A DNA stretch of 64,000 bases, from assembly GCF_009870125.1 (NCBI RefSeq), contig NC_046679.1, positions 15,624,001-15,688,000 of the forward strand, in the 5' to 3' direction. Position numbers and translations under genes: made by a program. This DNA comes from Drosophila pseudoobscura. Lineage: Eukaryota; Arthropoda; Insecta; Diptera; Drosophilidae. Position 1 is the first letter of the stretch. Every line of letters begins with the position of its first letter. The notes beneath the pieces are model-generated. The model did no database searches, was not told the origin of the DNA, and saw nothing but the letters and a program-made list of their open reading frames with translations. Positions 34,478 through 47,400 of the stretch are shown here, in pieces.

Positions 34478-35200
34478 ATGGCACACCTATTGGAAAATCA
34501 ATTGTTCAATGCGGCCAAGACGATCGAGCAGCAGCTGGACCAGCAGCTCGACCGCCTGGATAACCTGGACTCTGACGACCTGAAGGTGTTGCGCGAGCAG
34601 CGCCTACGCGAACTGAAAGAGCTGAACAACAAGAAGCAAGAGTGGCTCAGAAATGTGAGTAATGCCCCCGTGGCTGCCGCACCGTTTCCGCCAAGAGCTG
34701 ACCGATTTCTCGCCTCTTTCCCCCAGGGCCACGGCACCTACACGGAGCTGGCTGATGAGAAAGAGTTCTTCGAGGTGTCGAAAAAGTCACCCAACATCGT
34801 GTGCCACTTCTACAGAGACAGCGCCGAGCGGTGCCGCATCGTGGACATGCACCTGAAGACCCTGGCCGCTAAGCATGTGGAGGCCAAATTCTGCAAGGTG
34901 AACGCCGAGAAGTCCCCATTCCTGACGCAGCGCCTGCGTATCAAGGTGATACCCACGATTGCACTGGTGAAGGACAGCAAGACGAAGGACTTCATTGTCG
35001 GCTTCACCGACCTGGGCAATTGCGACGATTTCTCCACGGAGATGCTCGAGTGGCGCATCGCCCACTCGGGGGTGATTGAGTACAAGGGCGATCTCATGCA
35101 GCCGCCAGATGTGAAGCGCAAGCCGTACATGAACCGGGCGCAAAAGACAATACGTGGCGGCTACGATTCCGATGACTCTGACATCGAACTGGATGACTAA
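34478..35200 (+). CDS. TXNDC9 / phosducin-like 3 orthologue
   Basis: Two coding exons, 34478-34654 and 34727-35200, with a 72 bp GT-AG intron in phase 0, give 216 residues, close to vertebrate TXNDC9 (226). The first 60 residues form a charged coiled coil ([20 protein letters not shown]). The rest is a thioredoxin fold with [19 protein letters not shown] at the site of the active cysteines. Only one Cys is left there, normal for this family, so no redox role is expected. The tail has a basic patch and an acidic end DDSDIELDD. Family knowledge: PhLP3/TXNDC9 binds the CCT/TRiC chaperonin and tunes actin and tubulin folding in the cytosol. The start AGCCATGG is in good context. A poly(A) signal variant ATTAAA lies at 35373-35378. 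Confidence 0.9.
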   Translation: MAHLLENQLFNAAKTIEQQLDQQLDRLDNLDSDDLKVLREQRLRELKELNNKKQEWLRNVSNAPVAAAPFPPRADRFLASFPQGHGTYTELADEKEFFEVSKKSPNIVCHFYRDSAERCRIVDMHLKTLAAKHVEAKFCKVNAEKSPFLTQRLRIKVIPTIALVKDSKTKDFIVGFTDLGNCDDFSTEMLEWRIAHSGVIEYKGDLMQPPDVKRKPYMNRAQKTIRGGYDSDDSDIELDD

Positions 35201-36167
35201 CAACAGCCACCCATTCCGTAACCTTAAGCCCAAAAGTCCCAGCCACACACAAAACCCACACTCAAAGCTTGGCCTGAAACAAATCGGAAAAACAAACAAA
35301 CACAAACACACACACAAATCAAAAGCTAGCACATGGATCTAAACCAATTAGGCATACTTTTTAGAGTTATTTATTAAATAATACGTTTTCAAACGTATTC
35401 CTGCTGCTGCGTCCCTCCTCTCCCCCCTATCCACTCCGCACATTCAGTTCGTATAGCATTAGTATTCGGTTGCCTTTTACCCCCGTTTAAACACTCTAGC
35501 GAGCTTAAAAGTACCCTAATCTTAATTATATCTCCTATGAAACGATGTTTATAAAGCCTCAACTATTATGCACAATTATGTAAACTCTTTAATACTGTTT
35601 TTTACAATAATTTCTAATATTTTTACCCATGTGTTATCCACTTGCTAGTAGTTTACAACCCATCTTCGAGTCTGCCTCTGGGGCATAATCCGCACGTACT
35701 CAAGCTCGCTCTTAAATGGTGAATGTAAAAGAATGCACACAACAAACAAAAAAGACAAACAAAATATCATCTGGCATATATATATTTTCTAACAATTTGA
35801 CAGAGATGTAATGCATTTCCTAATGTAGTGGTAACTAACACATATGTACAAGTTTTTTATATTTATTTTTGTAATTCTATAAAGCATCAGAAAGAAAACT
35901 ATTAAATTGCATATTCTCAAAGAAAACCAGTGACTCGATTCGATTATTTGAAAAGTGCGCGCTGCAGCAGGGCTGCATGCGATTAAGTTGGCAGCCCGGT
36001 TTGACGAATAACGGAAGCATCCGTCAAAAGCAAAAGGGACGCCTGATCGCAAAAATTTATCTGACGCCAATTTAGCTTGTTCGCTATAAAACCTCGCAGT
36101 CTGCCCGGGACTATAAATCTCTTGTCCAAATCCTATCCATCGGAGACAGACAACAAGCTCTTCAAGA
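35201..36167 (+). other. 3' UTR and intergenic stretch
   Basis: It holds the TXNDC9 3' UTR (likely ending after about 35390) and the upstream region of the next gene. No coding frame, RNA gene or clear core promoter motif was recognised. Confidence 0.5.
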
Positions 36168-36911
36168 ATGGTTCTCGTACCTGCGGCCCGCGGCATAGTG
36201 CAGGCTCTGATTCGCTCCAACACCTTCGAGGAAATAGCCCAGATTATGGAGTGCGACGTGGAGAGTGTGGTCAGCTGCATCAAGGAGTGCGAGCTCGTCG
36301 AGGGAAACACCGCCACATTTAAACTCCCGACGAAGCCCGCGGCTGTGATCAAGACAGTGCGCCTCCCGCACAAAATAGCGAATAATGTGGTGATGAAGGT
36401 TCAAGATCATCCCATGCATGTGCAGCAGAAGCATGTGCCCCAGCACGACATCGAGAGGAACCGTCGCACCCTGCAGAGTCGCGTGGTCGATATCAAGACA
36501 AAGCATATCCAAGTGAGGAACGTGGGGCTAAGTATGGCCGCCAAGAGACGCCGCATGGCCTGGGCCACTGCACACCAGGACTGGACAGTGCGCGACTGGC
36601 GCAATGTCTTCAACATGGACGATCTCAAGTTTGTAGATGGCACGCCGCCGAAGGAGATATTCGTGGATACCCTGGTGGGTCCAGAGGGGACCAATCGCAG
36701 TGACCTGAGTCTCATCGAACAGCTGATGGCTATTATCCTGCCCAAGATCCAGACGCAGGCTCCGAAAAATGCCCAAGAGTTTCGGGCCGTGCTCTACGAC
36801 GCATGGCACAGCGACCAGGAGATGGTGGACAGGATCGAACAACTGTACGAATCGATGCCGGGGCGTGTGCAGTTAGTTTTGCTCAGCGGCGGTGGCGAAA
36901 CCAACTTCTGA
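36168..36911 (+). CDS. Tc1-transposase-derived protein, core lost
   Basis: This intron-less frame encodes 247 residues. The N terminus (1-45) looks like a helix-turn-helix. Residues 121-156 (AAKRRRMAWATAHQDWTVRDW then NMDDLKF) match the Tc1 transposase segment that leads to the first catalytic Asp (xxxFSDESKF). Residues 178-188 (SDLSLIEQLMA) match the PDLNPIENLW block with the catalytic Glu. The end LYESMPGRVQLVLLSGGGET matches the usual Tc1 C terminus. Only about 30 residues separate Asp and Glu blocks, so the middle of the DDE domain, including the second Asp, is missing and transposition is not possible. No terminal inverted repeats flank it, the frame is open and it has its own AATAAA at 36988-36993. 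This suggests a domesticated host gene, possibly a DNA-binding protein. Function unknown. Confidence 0.75.
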   Translation: MVLVPAARGIVQALIRSNTFEEIAQIMECDVESVVSCIKECELVEGNTATFKLPTKPAAVIKTVRLPHKIANNVVMKVQDHPMHVQQKHVPQHDIERNRRTLQSRVVDIKTKHIQVRNVGLSMAAKRRRMAWATAHQDWTVRDWRNVFNMDDLKFVDGTPPKEIFVDTLVGPEGTNRSDLSLIEQLMAIILPKIQTQAPKNAQEFRAVLYDAWHSDQEMVDRIEQLYESMPGRVQLVLLSGGGETNF

Positions 36912-38029
36912 CAGGTCCCCGATCCCACACCCCCGCATTTGTATATTTACTTGTATCTTGATTCTCTTCCAAAGAGTGACGTAACGTAATAAAAAATCTG
37001 TTAAAATTACATTCAAAATGTTGTGCCAGTGCAGCCCTGGCTGAGCTGTGTTGCGACCCTGTCCGAGCAGGGTTGGAGACTACGAGTGCATCAGCTGCTT
37101 GTAAGTCGTCCCCGAAAACAGCAAAAAGCTTTAACTTTTACAACGGGACGCTTTTGCACTTCCAGCGTCTTTGCCGCGTCATAAAATAATACCAGCCGTA
37201 TGTTCTACGATGCGAGAAGGGGGGGTTTGCGTCTGCCCATGCCTGGGCGGTGAGGTGATGTGGTGCGGCGGCATGGAATGGAATGGCTGCGGTGGATGAG
37301 CTCATACGAAAACGAAAAGAAACAAGTTTAGCTTTTTGAAATGATGATGGCTGGCTGGACGGTGGGGCAGCTTCATTCGAACGTGAATCGCGAACGACGC
37401 CGGATGAACGACAGCGGACGCCCACGAACGACAACGGCCCAACGATACAGATACGAAAAGCGTGTGACAAAGCCCGCATAAGTGTGTCCATTTCTCTCTC
37501 TGTGTGTGTGTGTGTGTGCGTAGAATTTTACTAGCAGCAGCAGCAGCAGCAGCAGCAGCGTTTTTCTTTGCCAGTGCTACTAATTGGTGGGTTTTAATGT
37601 TACGTGGCCATAACGCGGCATTAATCTGGATTAATTAACAATCGGCCTGCACTGACAACAGCTGAGCTGGAGAAAACGTAGGCATCTCTCTCGCACACAC
37701 TTTTAGTTTTTCGTTTGTTTTTTGGCAATGCTGCTTGTAAGCAATCGATAGAAGAAGAATCTAAATTCAAAACAAAACAGAACAAATTCAAAGTGCAAAA
37801 AAGAAGGGAAACTCTCTCTCGCGGCAACAACAAAAATCAATAATTGGCCCCGTGCCCGTGTGTTTGTGTGTCACTGTGTGTCAGTGTGTGTGTGTGTGTC
37901 CCTCTCTGTGAGTTGAGTGTGTATTGTGGCTGCCTGGAGAACTGGAGCAATGCCTTATTGATCAGCCCCCTGGAACAGAACATTCAAGTGCAACCGAAAG
38001 AAAGTGTATCCCAATCGAGAATCCCAACC
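36912..38029 (+). other. 3' UTR, intergenic DNA and ORP gene leader
   Basis: After the poly(A) signal at 36988-36993 there is a gap. It contains a GT repeat near 37499-37518, a (CAG)n tract at 37532-37559 and another GT repeat near 37861-37899. The right part is probably the 5' UTR of the ORP gene. Confidence 0.5.
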
Positions 38030-38459
38030 ATGCAGTCGCCCCAGCCAGCGCATCCGAGCGGCAGTGGCAGTCATACGCCCGTCAATCCCACGTCCAGCCT
38101 CTCCTCCGTAACAGGCACAGCAGCTGGCAGCACCAGTACGCCCATCAGGATCAACAGCGCGAAGCACTCTGGCGGCGGCGACTCCTTGCTGCCATCGCTG
38201 GGCCTGGCTGGCGGCAGTGGGACGGGTGCATCCACCTCCTCCCACTCGATGCCAGGCACCCCGCAGCAGTCCAGTAGTGTCCCGACGGGCAGCCATCTGC
38301 AGCTGCAGACTCCGAGCGCCACTGGCGGCGCCGTGACGCCATCCGGCCTCTCGATGGGGGCCTCGAATCAATCGCTGGGCGTGAGCGTCGGTGCGGCCAG
38401 CAGTGTCGGCGGCATCAGCATTACGCCACCGAACAGTGCTGGTCTCCGTCAGTCGACAG
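38030..38459 (+). CDS. ORP gene exon 1, low-complexity leader
   Basis: It encodes [17 protein letters not shown] and a Ser/Gly/Thr/Pro-rich leader of 143 residues, ending in phase 1 at ACAG|GTGAGT. An in-frame ATG further upstream at 37844 lies in GT-rich leader DNA and is not preferred. Confidence 0.75.
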
Positions 38460-41400
38460 GTGAGTACAGCTGCCCCTCACACCCCCTTCCCGTACCTGCT
38501 AGATGGCCTGGCCCCAATGGCTTTTTGATGTCTTTTTTTGCGTTTTTCTGTTCATTTCGTATTCTCTTTCTCCTCTTCCTCTGCCTCTGCCTCTTACGTC
38601 TTGTTTTCCTTTTTAATTCGATTCAATGTCAGCGGACCACATACTCCACCGCAACACTCTCTCTGTCTCTGTGCCTCTCTGCCTCTGTGTTCTCCATTTC
38701 GTTTAGTTTCGTTCCGTTATGTGTTCTTTCGATTTGATCATTCACAATCGAAACTAATCAAAATGATTAACATTGTAGGGGGGCACACACAAGCACACAA
38801 ACACACACACACACAAAAATAATTTTTGATATCAGTTTCAGTTTTGATTTGCTGTGGCTTCTCGCATTTCAAAAATTCATCTAATGTCCATCCCGTTCGC
38901 TCATTCATTCATCCGTTGAGTGTCGGAAACAAACCATCTCCCCCGCCCCCCCGCCACTGGCTCTCCCTGTGGCCCCGTTATCGCTTAACACTTTGCTTTG
39001 TTCGGCATTTAGCACACTTCCGTTGTGTCGGAACCATTCATCCAAGTCCCATGTCTGTCGTTCACTTTTCTTTTGATTGCTGTAGTTGTAGTTGTCGCTG
39101 TAGCTGTAGTTGTCGCTGTAGCTGTGGTTGTATCTGTCGCTGGTGTTAATTGATTTACATACTAAGTAGTCGGGGTGCTGTCTGACTGGTTGCCATGCTC
39201 TTGGCTCTCCACAAATTTCCCAAGGTTTGATTGTCATATCGGAACATTTGGACATGGTCCGGTGTGGTTGTGTTTACAGTGTTGCCATGGCATCGGTGAT
39301 ACTAGGGATACGAGTCGAGTGTTCAAGGCAGATTCCTTATGGAATCCCCAGTAATTAATTGACTTATCCACTAAGCGGGAGAGATCTACTGACTAAGTGG
39401 ATTAGCTATAGCAGTACAGCTTATGGAAATACAAAGTAGATTAGGGGGAAATGATTTGTTTCATATCAGAATATTCATCGCTAAGATCCTAGTTAAGATC
39501 CCTCAGAAGGAGGTTACGATTATGATTATGCGTGGCTCCAGGCTCTCTCGTCTCCAGTATTTGGAGCTTAATCGTATCTGATTTCTGTTCCTAAATCATG
39601 TGTCATTTTCGTTCTGTTTTCTCACAATTGTTTAGTACTTTTTATTTGCCATAACGTATCACTTAACACCCGATAACGTATCTCGTTTCCACCTGCCGCC
39701 CAAGTTTTAGGTTCTTCATTTCCATGCATTCCCACCTTCCCCCCCCCCCCCTCCCCCCTCTTGCTTTTGTTCAGCTTACATTCTACACTGCAACATGGTT
39801 TCGCTTTTGTTTCTGTTTCTTGATTGTTTTTGCTTCTCGTTTTCCCCCTTTTTGTGCTGTTTATCGATTTCCATATGACTTTTGCTTTCTGCCCGGGACA
39901 GGTGGGTAACCAGGACAACATCACCAATCAATGCTCGGCGGGGCGAAGGGAATTTTGCACGCCCACCCTTTGACCCCAAGTCCACAGAAATATGTGTATA
40001 TTTTTGTTGCTGTTGCTCTTGATTATTATTGTGTGCTATTGTCGTTAAATTGTTTATTTCGCATGTTGTATTCTTTTATTGTTCAGATAGACACATACAC
40101 CTATGTATATGTATATCTATATATGTGTGTAGTGTACGTAATTAGCTGACACAAGCGCTCATACTCCAGGCTAAATGCGACTTTATAATTGCCATTGTAC
40201 GCCGCGCCGCGCCGCGCCTCGTCTCTTTTTTTTTTGTTGGCTGGCCCTGGGCACAGTGGGCGCGAATAGAGCTCGCCCCCGGTCCTGCATGAAGGTGTGC
40301 AAATTGTGGAAACTGCAAGTCAGAAACGCTTGGAAAATTGTACACCTGTCAAAGAGGTGCCCCCACCCCCACTACCCACTACCCTCACCCCCGACGGACC
40401 TGCTCGTAAATTTGCAAAAAGGGAAAATGCGTGAAAAATAAATACGAAAAAAATCGATGGATTGCGGCAGAGCCAACCGAGGTCTTCCATGGCTGGGGTT
40501 GCTGGTAAAAGCTCTTGGGCTGCAATCCATAAATACTTCTAAAGCATGTCCTTTCCGCACAAGCGAATGCTGTAAACTGCTTACATGTCGTGTACGCGTT
40601 TCGCTAAAGTTTTGAATGCTCTTCCAAGGAAAGAGCATACATGTGTCGGCTATGGCTGCACTCTTTTTTCGCGAACATTTTAAGTGGAGCTTGTCGCGAA
40701 CAGAGGCAGGCAGCATAAGGGGCAGCGGGCGGGGCAGAGGTGGCAGCGGAGAGTGGGTCACCGAATGTGGACTATAGACTTTGGGCCGGACCTCCTCTCG
40801 TGCTGATGAGCTCTATTTTTGCGTATGTTTCGGCTAAAAGATGGCCCCACGAAAAGGTCAACAGCGAGAGGGTGAGTGGGGGGGGGGTGCACTGGGGCTG
40901 TGCTTTTGTTCGAGTCTCTGGGCTAAGGCCGATTTGCATCTGCATTTGCATACTGAACGAGTTTCATCCTGCCCTGTGTGTCCCGATGAATATTTTATAG
41001 CATGCTTTTGGGAAAATTACAGGAAAATATGTACATAAAACATGGCTAGAATGGGGTGGAGAGGGGGCTACCTGCCGTCCGTCCCCACGCCCCACATGTC
41101 ACTCTTCATTGATCCCCGAAATGGAATTGTAATTGGATTACCTCAAAAAAGAAGCACAACCGAGGACCCTGTGGGGGTTCATTTAGAGTGGCGCCATGTG
41201 ACGTCACTGGGGAGGGGAATGCTGGGGAGGTGGGCTGGTGTGAAAGTGCAGAATGCACTTGCATCATTGGAGGGTCTGGTGTGTCCATAATTCTCGCCGC
41301 ATGACCGCATGCCTGAACTTTGAACTATTCCCGTATTTCAGTAGAGGCTTTGGGGCTGGTGAGGCGTGTTCTAATTGCGTAAATTGATTGCCTGCAAGGC

Positions 41401-44400
41401 GGGCGGGCACTCCGGCACTCCGGCACTCGGCCGCTCGAGCTCTTTATTTAAAATCAATCAAGGCATTGTATGCTGTCTTCTGGTACGAGTCCTCTATCCC
41501 TATCGCCTATCTTAATTACCGCCAGGCAGGCAGCCAGGCAGGCGCCTCCTTGGCGCCCAACGAGACCATCTTAAGCGGGGACGGTTGGGGGCTTGCAACG
41601 GACTGCGTGCTGAGCTCCCATGTCTGATACGGAGACAATTGATGAGCTCACATAATTAAGCCCGTAATGGTAATGGATGGTCTCGGATGGTGCTGCCTTA
41701 TGGCCTGATTGGATCAAGCTCCTCCTCCCCCTCCCACTCTAAACTGTAGATAACTGTACTTCTGTGTGTCTGTGTGTGTGTGGCTATCCTTTTGTTCCTT
41801 CTGTGTGTAGTATGTGCTTTATTTTGTACTTAAAACGTGTCGATGTCGTCTATGTGTCGTGTGCGTACTATCTGTAACTAAAACTGTCTAAACCAGTGAA
41901 CCTTCTCTATATATCTATATATACATACATATATATCTATATCTTTATACATATTGCTCGCTTTCTCTCTCTTTCTCCCTCCGCCCGTACATGTGTGTGC
42001 TGCTCTCCTCAGTATTCGATTTCAAATTCAAACGGCGACCTTCGCTGAAAGTGCTCTTAACGAAACTGCCATCCAACGACAGTTTGAGCAACAGTCCGGC
42101 GCCATCATCGCCAGGTGAAGTTCCTCCTAAAAAAAACCACAAAAAAAACAACAACAACAACACTCTTTCGACTCAATCAATCAATCACCCAAACATCACA
42201 TTCGATTACATTTATTATCGATTAGCGATCACTGATCATCTCTGAAATTTCTTTGGTTTCTTTTGACTCGAAGGATCATCCACTAGGGATCATAGTCTAG
42301 AGAGAGAGAGAGAGAGGCTCTCTCGTAGTTGTGAGAACTTATGTTTCGTTTCCATCCATCACGATCATAATCAACTGAGCAACTGATCACCTGATCACCT
42401 GATCACCTGATCATCTCTGATCATCTCTGATCACCTGATTTTGCTGACCAAAAACTACTTGGTGTCGCATTTGTATGCATCTCCCATCCGCCAGCTAATA
42501 CTTATGTATATGCCCCACCCAACCTTAACCCAATCCCCCAACCGAAACCCCCCCTACTCCCCCGTCACCCCAAAAGTCAGCCAAGCATTCCATTTTTCTG
42601 TGACGCATTTCGATTGCCATTTTCGTGCCATTTCTGTGTAGAATTTGCTGTGGAACGACTGCGGGCACTTTATCATCAAAAGATTTTGCGATTGTGTGCT
42701 GTGGAGAGTCGGGAATTATTATTAAATACTCGAGTGCTGTTGGGACTTTTCGCTTGGCAGAAAGAAACCTGGATAAATGCTTGTCCTTGGGGTCTGGTCG
42801 TACGATATCTTATCGTTATCGTTATCGCTTTGGCTGGGCGGTTATGGTTTTGATTTGAGTTTTACAACCCTAAAAATGTTGCGAATCCGCGATAAGAAAC
42901 CAATTAGGTGACAAATCTCCATGGAATCTATAGAGCGAAAGACTTTTACGATAGTTTCAGCCTAGGATTTCCCGCAAAAAGAGGTCCATTGTAGAGGTGA
43001 ATCATCCATTGACGAAACGACAACAGCATTTTCCTTATCGCTGGCACTGATAAAGGTTCATGTTCTGATTTCTGTGATGAGTAATCCTCAGAAGCACACC
43101 TGTGCTTCGACAGGTGTCTGCGAGCCCCCTCCTTTCAGCCGTGACACACATAAAATGCTCAGGTGGTCTCCGATCGGGATTTTATCTTTGGGCAGACAAT
43201 TATGCTACATTTCACAGGTGTTCCTTACCCATTTATCATGGACATTGGACTGGGGACACATTAATTGGAAAAACAAATAGGTATTTTATGATTCAGTAAA
43301 TTTACCAAGGAAGAAGCTGAGATTCTAGCTCAGGCCTAGGTCTGCAGTCGATTGTTCTGGATATCTGGCTATCTTTACAATGGCTTTGATTTCGATCTCT
43401 ATTATGACACGAATAAATCCAGGCCGAGTACAACCCAACGTGCACGTGCCCTGTAGTGCACAGATAACGATCCGCCCTGTCTCTAATCTTCCACTTGGGA
43501 TAGGTTCGGGCTAAGGAGATCCCACCTGAGTCACAATCCATGAAAGCAAGCCATAATTGCTGGGTGTTGTGTTGTACAATATATAATTTCAGCACACACG
43601 CTGTTCTGCTGTCCGGCCGAAGATACGGCAGCTCCTCTGCTGGGACCCCATCGATAACGCCTCTCGAAAGGTTTGCGGCAGAGCAGCAGCAGCGAGGTCA
43701 GCGTTGTTATCGTTATCTGAACACCCCACACACATGTTGTCTATATCGTATATTCACGCGTTTGAACTATCTGCTGGCTGCGGCAGAGGCAGAGGCAGAA
43801 CCTGAACCAGCGGCGATCTTCTCTGCTAGAAATATTGCCACACTACTCGTGCGCTACGAAATATACATACACTCTCTCCCGCTCGTGGCTATTCGTGACC
43901 AGGTGTCTGTTCGTGTCATTCGAAAGGTATGTGCCCGTTCGCTTAGGGGACATTTAGCATGTGCCCCAGGCTTAGGGGTACAGAATGTCCCCACTTTTTA
44001 ATGGTTTAGCTTTAGCTTAAATCCTTGTTCCCAACAGCTGCCATTGCACAAGCGAGTGCAAAGAACAACATACATGTCGTGTGCATGACGCAGAAAATAC
44101 TGCCCACCGCTGACCGAAATTAAGGCCAAAAGTGGACCGATTCTGGCTGATATTTTGCCAACCGAATGCAGTGGAAAATCTTTGCCTAAAACTCAACCAA
44201 AATTGATGAAAATAAATCTAGACCAGATCTGTCTGTAGAAAGTAGCAGGAGACTCAGTTTTTGATCTTTTGCTTGTCATCCAATATTGGACACTGGAATG
44301 ATCGGTTTGTAAAAGTATCAACACCTTCGGTTCTTGGCTATTGGCTCTTTCGAAAATAATGACGAGCGTGCTCCGAGTGCATAAACAGAGCGAGCCAGCG

Positions 44401-47400
44401 GGCAGACCAGACAGTTGTTGTGGCTGTGTTGGCCGACCGACGTTGTCGTCATCGCCGCTGGGCCCCAGCTCTCAGCGCGCTGACGGGTCTCTGCTCTGCT
44501 CTGCTCTGCTCTGCTCTGGTCTGCTGCTGCTCTGCTACTGCTCTGCTACTGCTGCTCTGCTGCTGCTTTCAGTTGTCATTTGCTGCTGCCGCCGCTTGTG
44601 CGCTTTTGGGCGAGCGTTTCGTTTCGCGCCCGGCGGCATATATCTCAATCAGTCGGCGCGAGAGGCCGGCGGAACGTCGGAACGGCAGAAAGCCAGAAAA
44701 CAGAAAGAAGTCGAAAACACACATTCAGCACGCAGTCGTCGGCGTCTTCGAAACGGTTGCCTCTCGCATAACGCATAACGCATACGCCATGTAGTGCCGC
44801 CTTGTAAAACGTGTGAATGAGCAAAATAATAATGAAAATAAATATGCAAAGAAACTACTGCCTGTAAAATACATCTGTATGTGGATGTAATCTTCGGAAC
44901 GGAAACCAGTTGAGAGCCGGAGAACAGGAGTTATGTCCGATTGGTCATGAATCTTCTACAAAGCAAGTGGCAATTATTAATCCAACAACAAAAAGTCAAC
45001 AAGAAATTATAATCTATTCTCTCTGTGTGTGTGTGTGTGTGTGTGAGCTTTACGATTATATACTCTTTTTGGGTATTTATTTTTAGACAAGCAATAAACG
45101 AAATTAATAATAATGTGGAATGAGCGCGAGGGCCGGACAGCAGTGCCGTAAAATGCAAGTACGAGACACTTGACAATGCCAACCCATACGTGCCCCGCGC
45201 CCCCGCGCCCCCTCGCCCCACGACAGACCTCCCATAAGACTCTCGCTCTCTCGGTGTACGGAACCGCGCGAGATGTAGTCGATGTTTGTTTGTGTATCTT
45301 GCGAAATAAATTAAAGCATATTCGTAAAATAAATAAAACGACTGCCCCGGCAGGCCCATCCGCGACCCATGGCCCTCCCCGTCTCCTCGACCTGCGCTCA
45401 CCTTTAGATATTGTTGATTTTTATGCCGACCCAACCTGGTCCTAGTTTATTGTGTTTTTTTTTTCGATCGTAAAACGTCGATGGAAAAGTTTTTTCCCCT
45501 TTTGCGATATATTTTTTGTTCATTTTTCGGATCGATTAAAACCATCTACGAAATCACACACCACACACGAATATCCCATCCAAGATCCAAGCTCCAAGCT
45601 CCTGATTAATGAAAAACAATCATTACGTAGAACATATTTTCCGTTTTACAGGAATCGCCAATTGGGCCTCAGATAATCGGGACGGCAATGTGGCAGATAA
45701 GGCAAGTATTCCCGAACCGAATACGTACATAATTATTGTATAATTTTTCTATTTAGTTTGAGTTTATCAAAAATTAGTTGCCAGCAAACAGAAATGGGGT
45801 CATTATCTATATCTACAGGGAGGTGGGGCGGGCAAGAAGTTGCGATAAGAGTGGGGTCTGGTCTGGTCTGGTCTGGTCTGATATTTATTGTAATCGATGG
45901 ACTTGGAACATGCCACGTGCAACATGGAATGGATATGACACATTGTTCTTTCTACTTTCATTGGAATTATAAATGTTAATTAGATTAACACTTGAGTTTC
46001 GGGCTTCCTTGCTTCTCCAAAAAGAACTTTTGACAGCTCTGCCTTGAGTAATTTTCCGTAGACTCTTGACGTGAGAGCACCAAGCGCCTGAGACCCGCCT
46101 GAATCCATGAAAATATCCCAGTATTTGAACGTTTTCCATTGCTGTTATGGGAGAAAGGTTTTAGTCTCACGAATTCCAGATATGGTATGTCCTACTTATT
46201 TGATCTCTGGCATTCTTATAGTCCGCTGCCGATGCCGCCAAACTCAATCGAAAGGAGTCCTACAAGGCCCAGCGGAAGAACTACCGCAAAGAGAAGAAAC
46301 GCGTGGCCAGCGAGCTGATGAATTCCCTGCAGGATCCAGCCGTGATTGTGCTGGCCGACTGGCTGAAGGTCCGCGGCACCCTCAAGTCCTGGACGAAGCT
46401 GTGGTGCGTGCTCAAGCCGGGACTGCTGTTGATCTACAAGAGCCAGAAGACCAAGAGCAGTCACTGGGTGGGCACCGTGATGCTGACCGCGTGCCAGGTG
46501 ATCGAGCGGCCCAGCAAGAAGGATGGCTTCTGCTTCAAGCTCTTCCATCCCATGGAGCAGTCCATCTGGGCGCCTCGCGGACCCGACAAGGAGACAATCG
46601 GTGAGTGGTGGTGGCCAAGCGCCAAACAACCTACGCCTGATGCGACCTCTAAACTATAATTGTTCTTGCAGGCGCCGTTGTCCAGCCATTACCAACCGCC
46701 TACCTGATCTTTCGAGCGCCCAGCCAGGCGGCTGGTAAATGCTGGATGGATGCCCTGGAACTGTCGCTGCGCTGCTCGGCTCTGTTGCTGCGCACCAACA
46801 GCAGCACAGCGCCGTCCAACACCTCCTACGTGGGGGAACCGCTGCTGCCCGTCTCCCACGAGACACAGTGGTCGGAGGCGGACTACGAGAAGCACTTCAA
46901 CGACCACGGTAAGTGGGGTCAGTTCCTGGCTGTGCCGCCCGACATGGAGTCCTCGCGCTCCGACACCAGCCTGCCCTCGCGGGCCCAGACTCCACTGCTG
47001 CAGCAGCTCTACAGCAGCGCCGTCAGCAACTGGGAGCGCACCAAGCGGCTGCCACACTTTCGGCATCATTCGGAGCAACGAAAGAGCTCCTGCAGCGATG
47101 CCTCCAGCTGCGACTACGCCTTGGGTACCCAGCGCAAGCGTCGCCTCCTGAGCCCCGTCAGCAAGTCCCTGTCCCTGGGCGGAACAGGGGCCCTGGGCGG
47201 CAGCAGCTCCAGCGAAGAGAACGAGGATGACTATGGTGACACGAGCGCTGGCAGCCTGGCCCCGGCCCCGGGCCCTGATCCGCGGCCTGTGAGCGCTCCG
47301 CCCGAGTGCCCGTTGCAGCCACGGTTCCGCCTCAACGTGAAGGGTGATGCCGAACAAGTCGTTATAGCTAGATATTGTCGTGCTGGCGTTGTCGATGTCA

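Noticed and set aside
37844-38029. Upstream in-frame ATG for the ORP gene
   Set aside because: The added residues come from a GT-repeat leader (CVCVSLCVSVCVC). The ATG at 38030 has better context and starts protein-like sequence.
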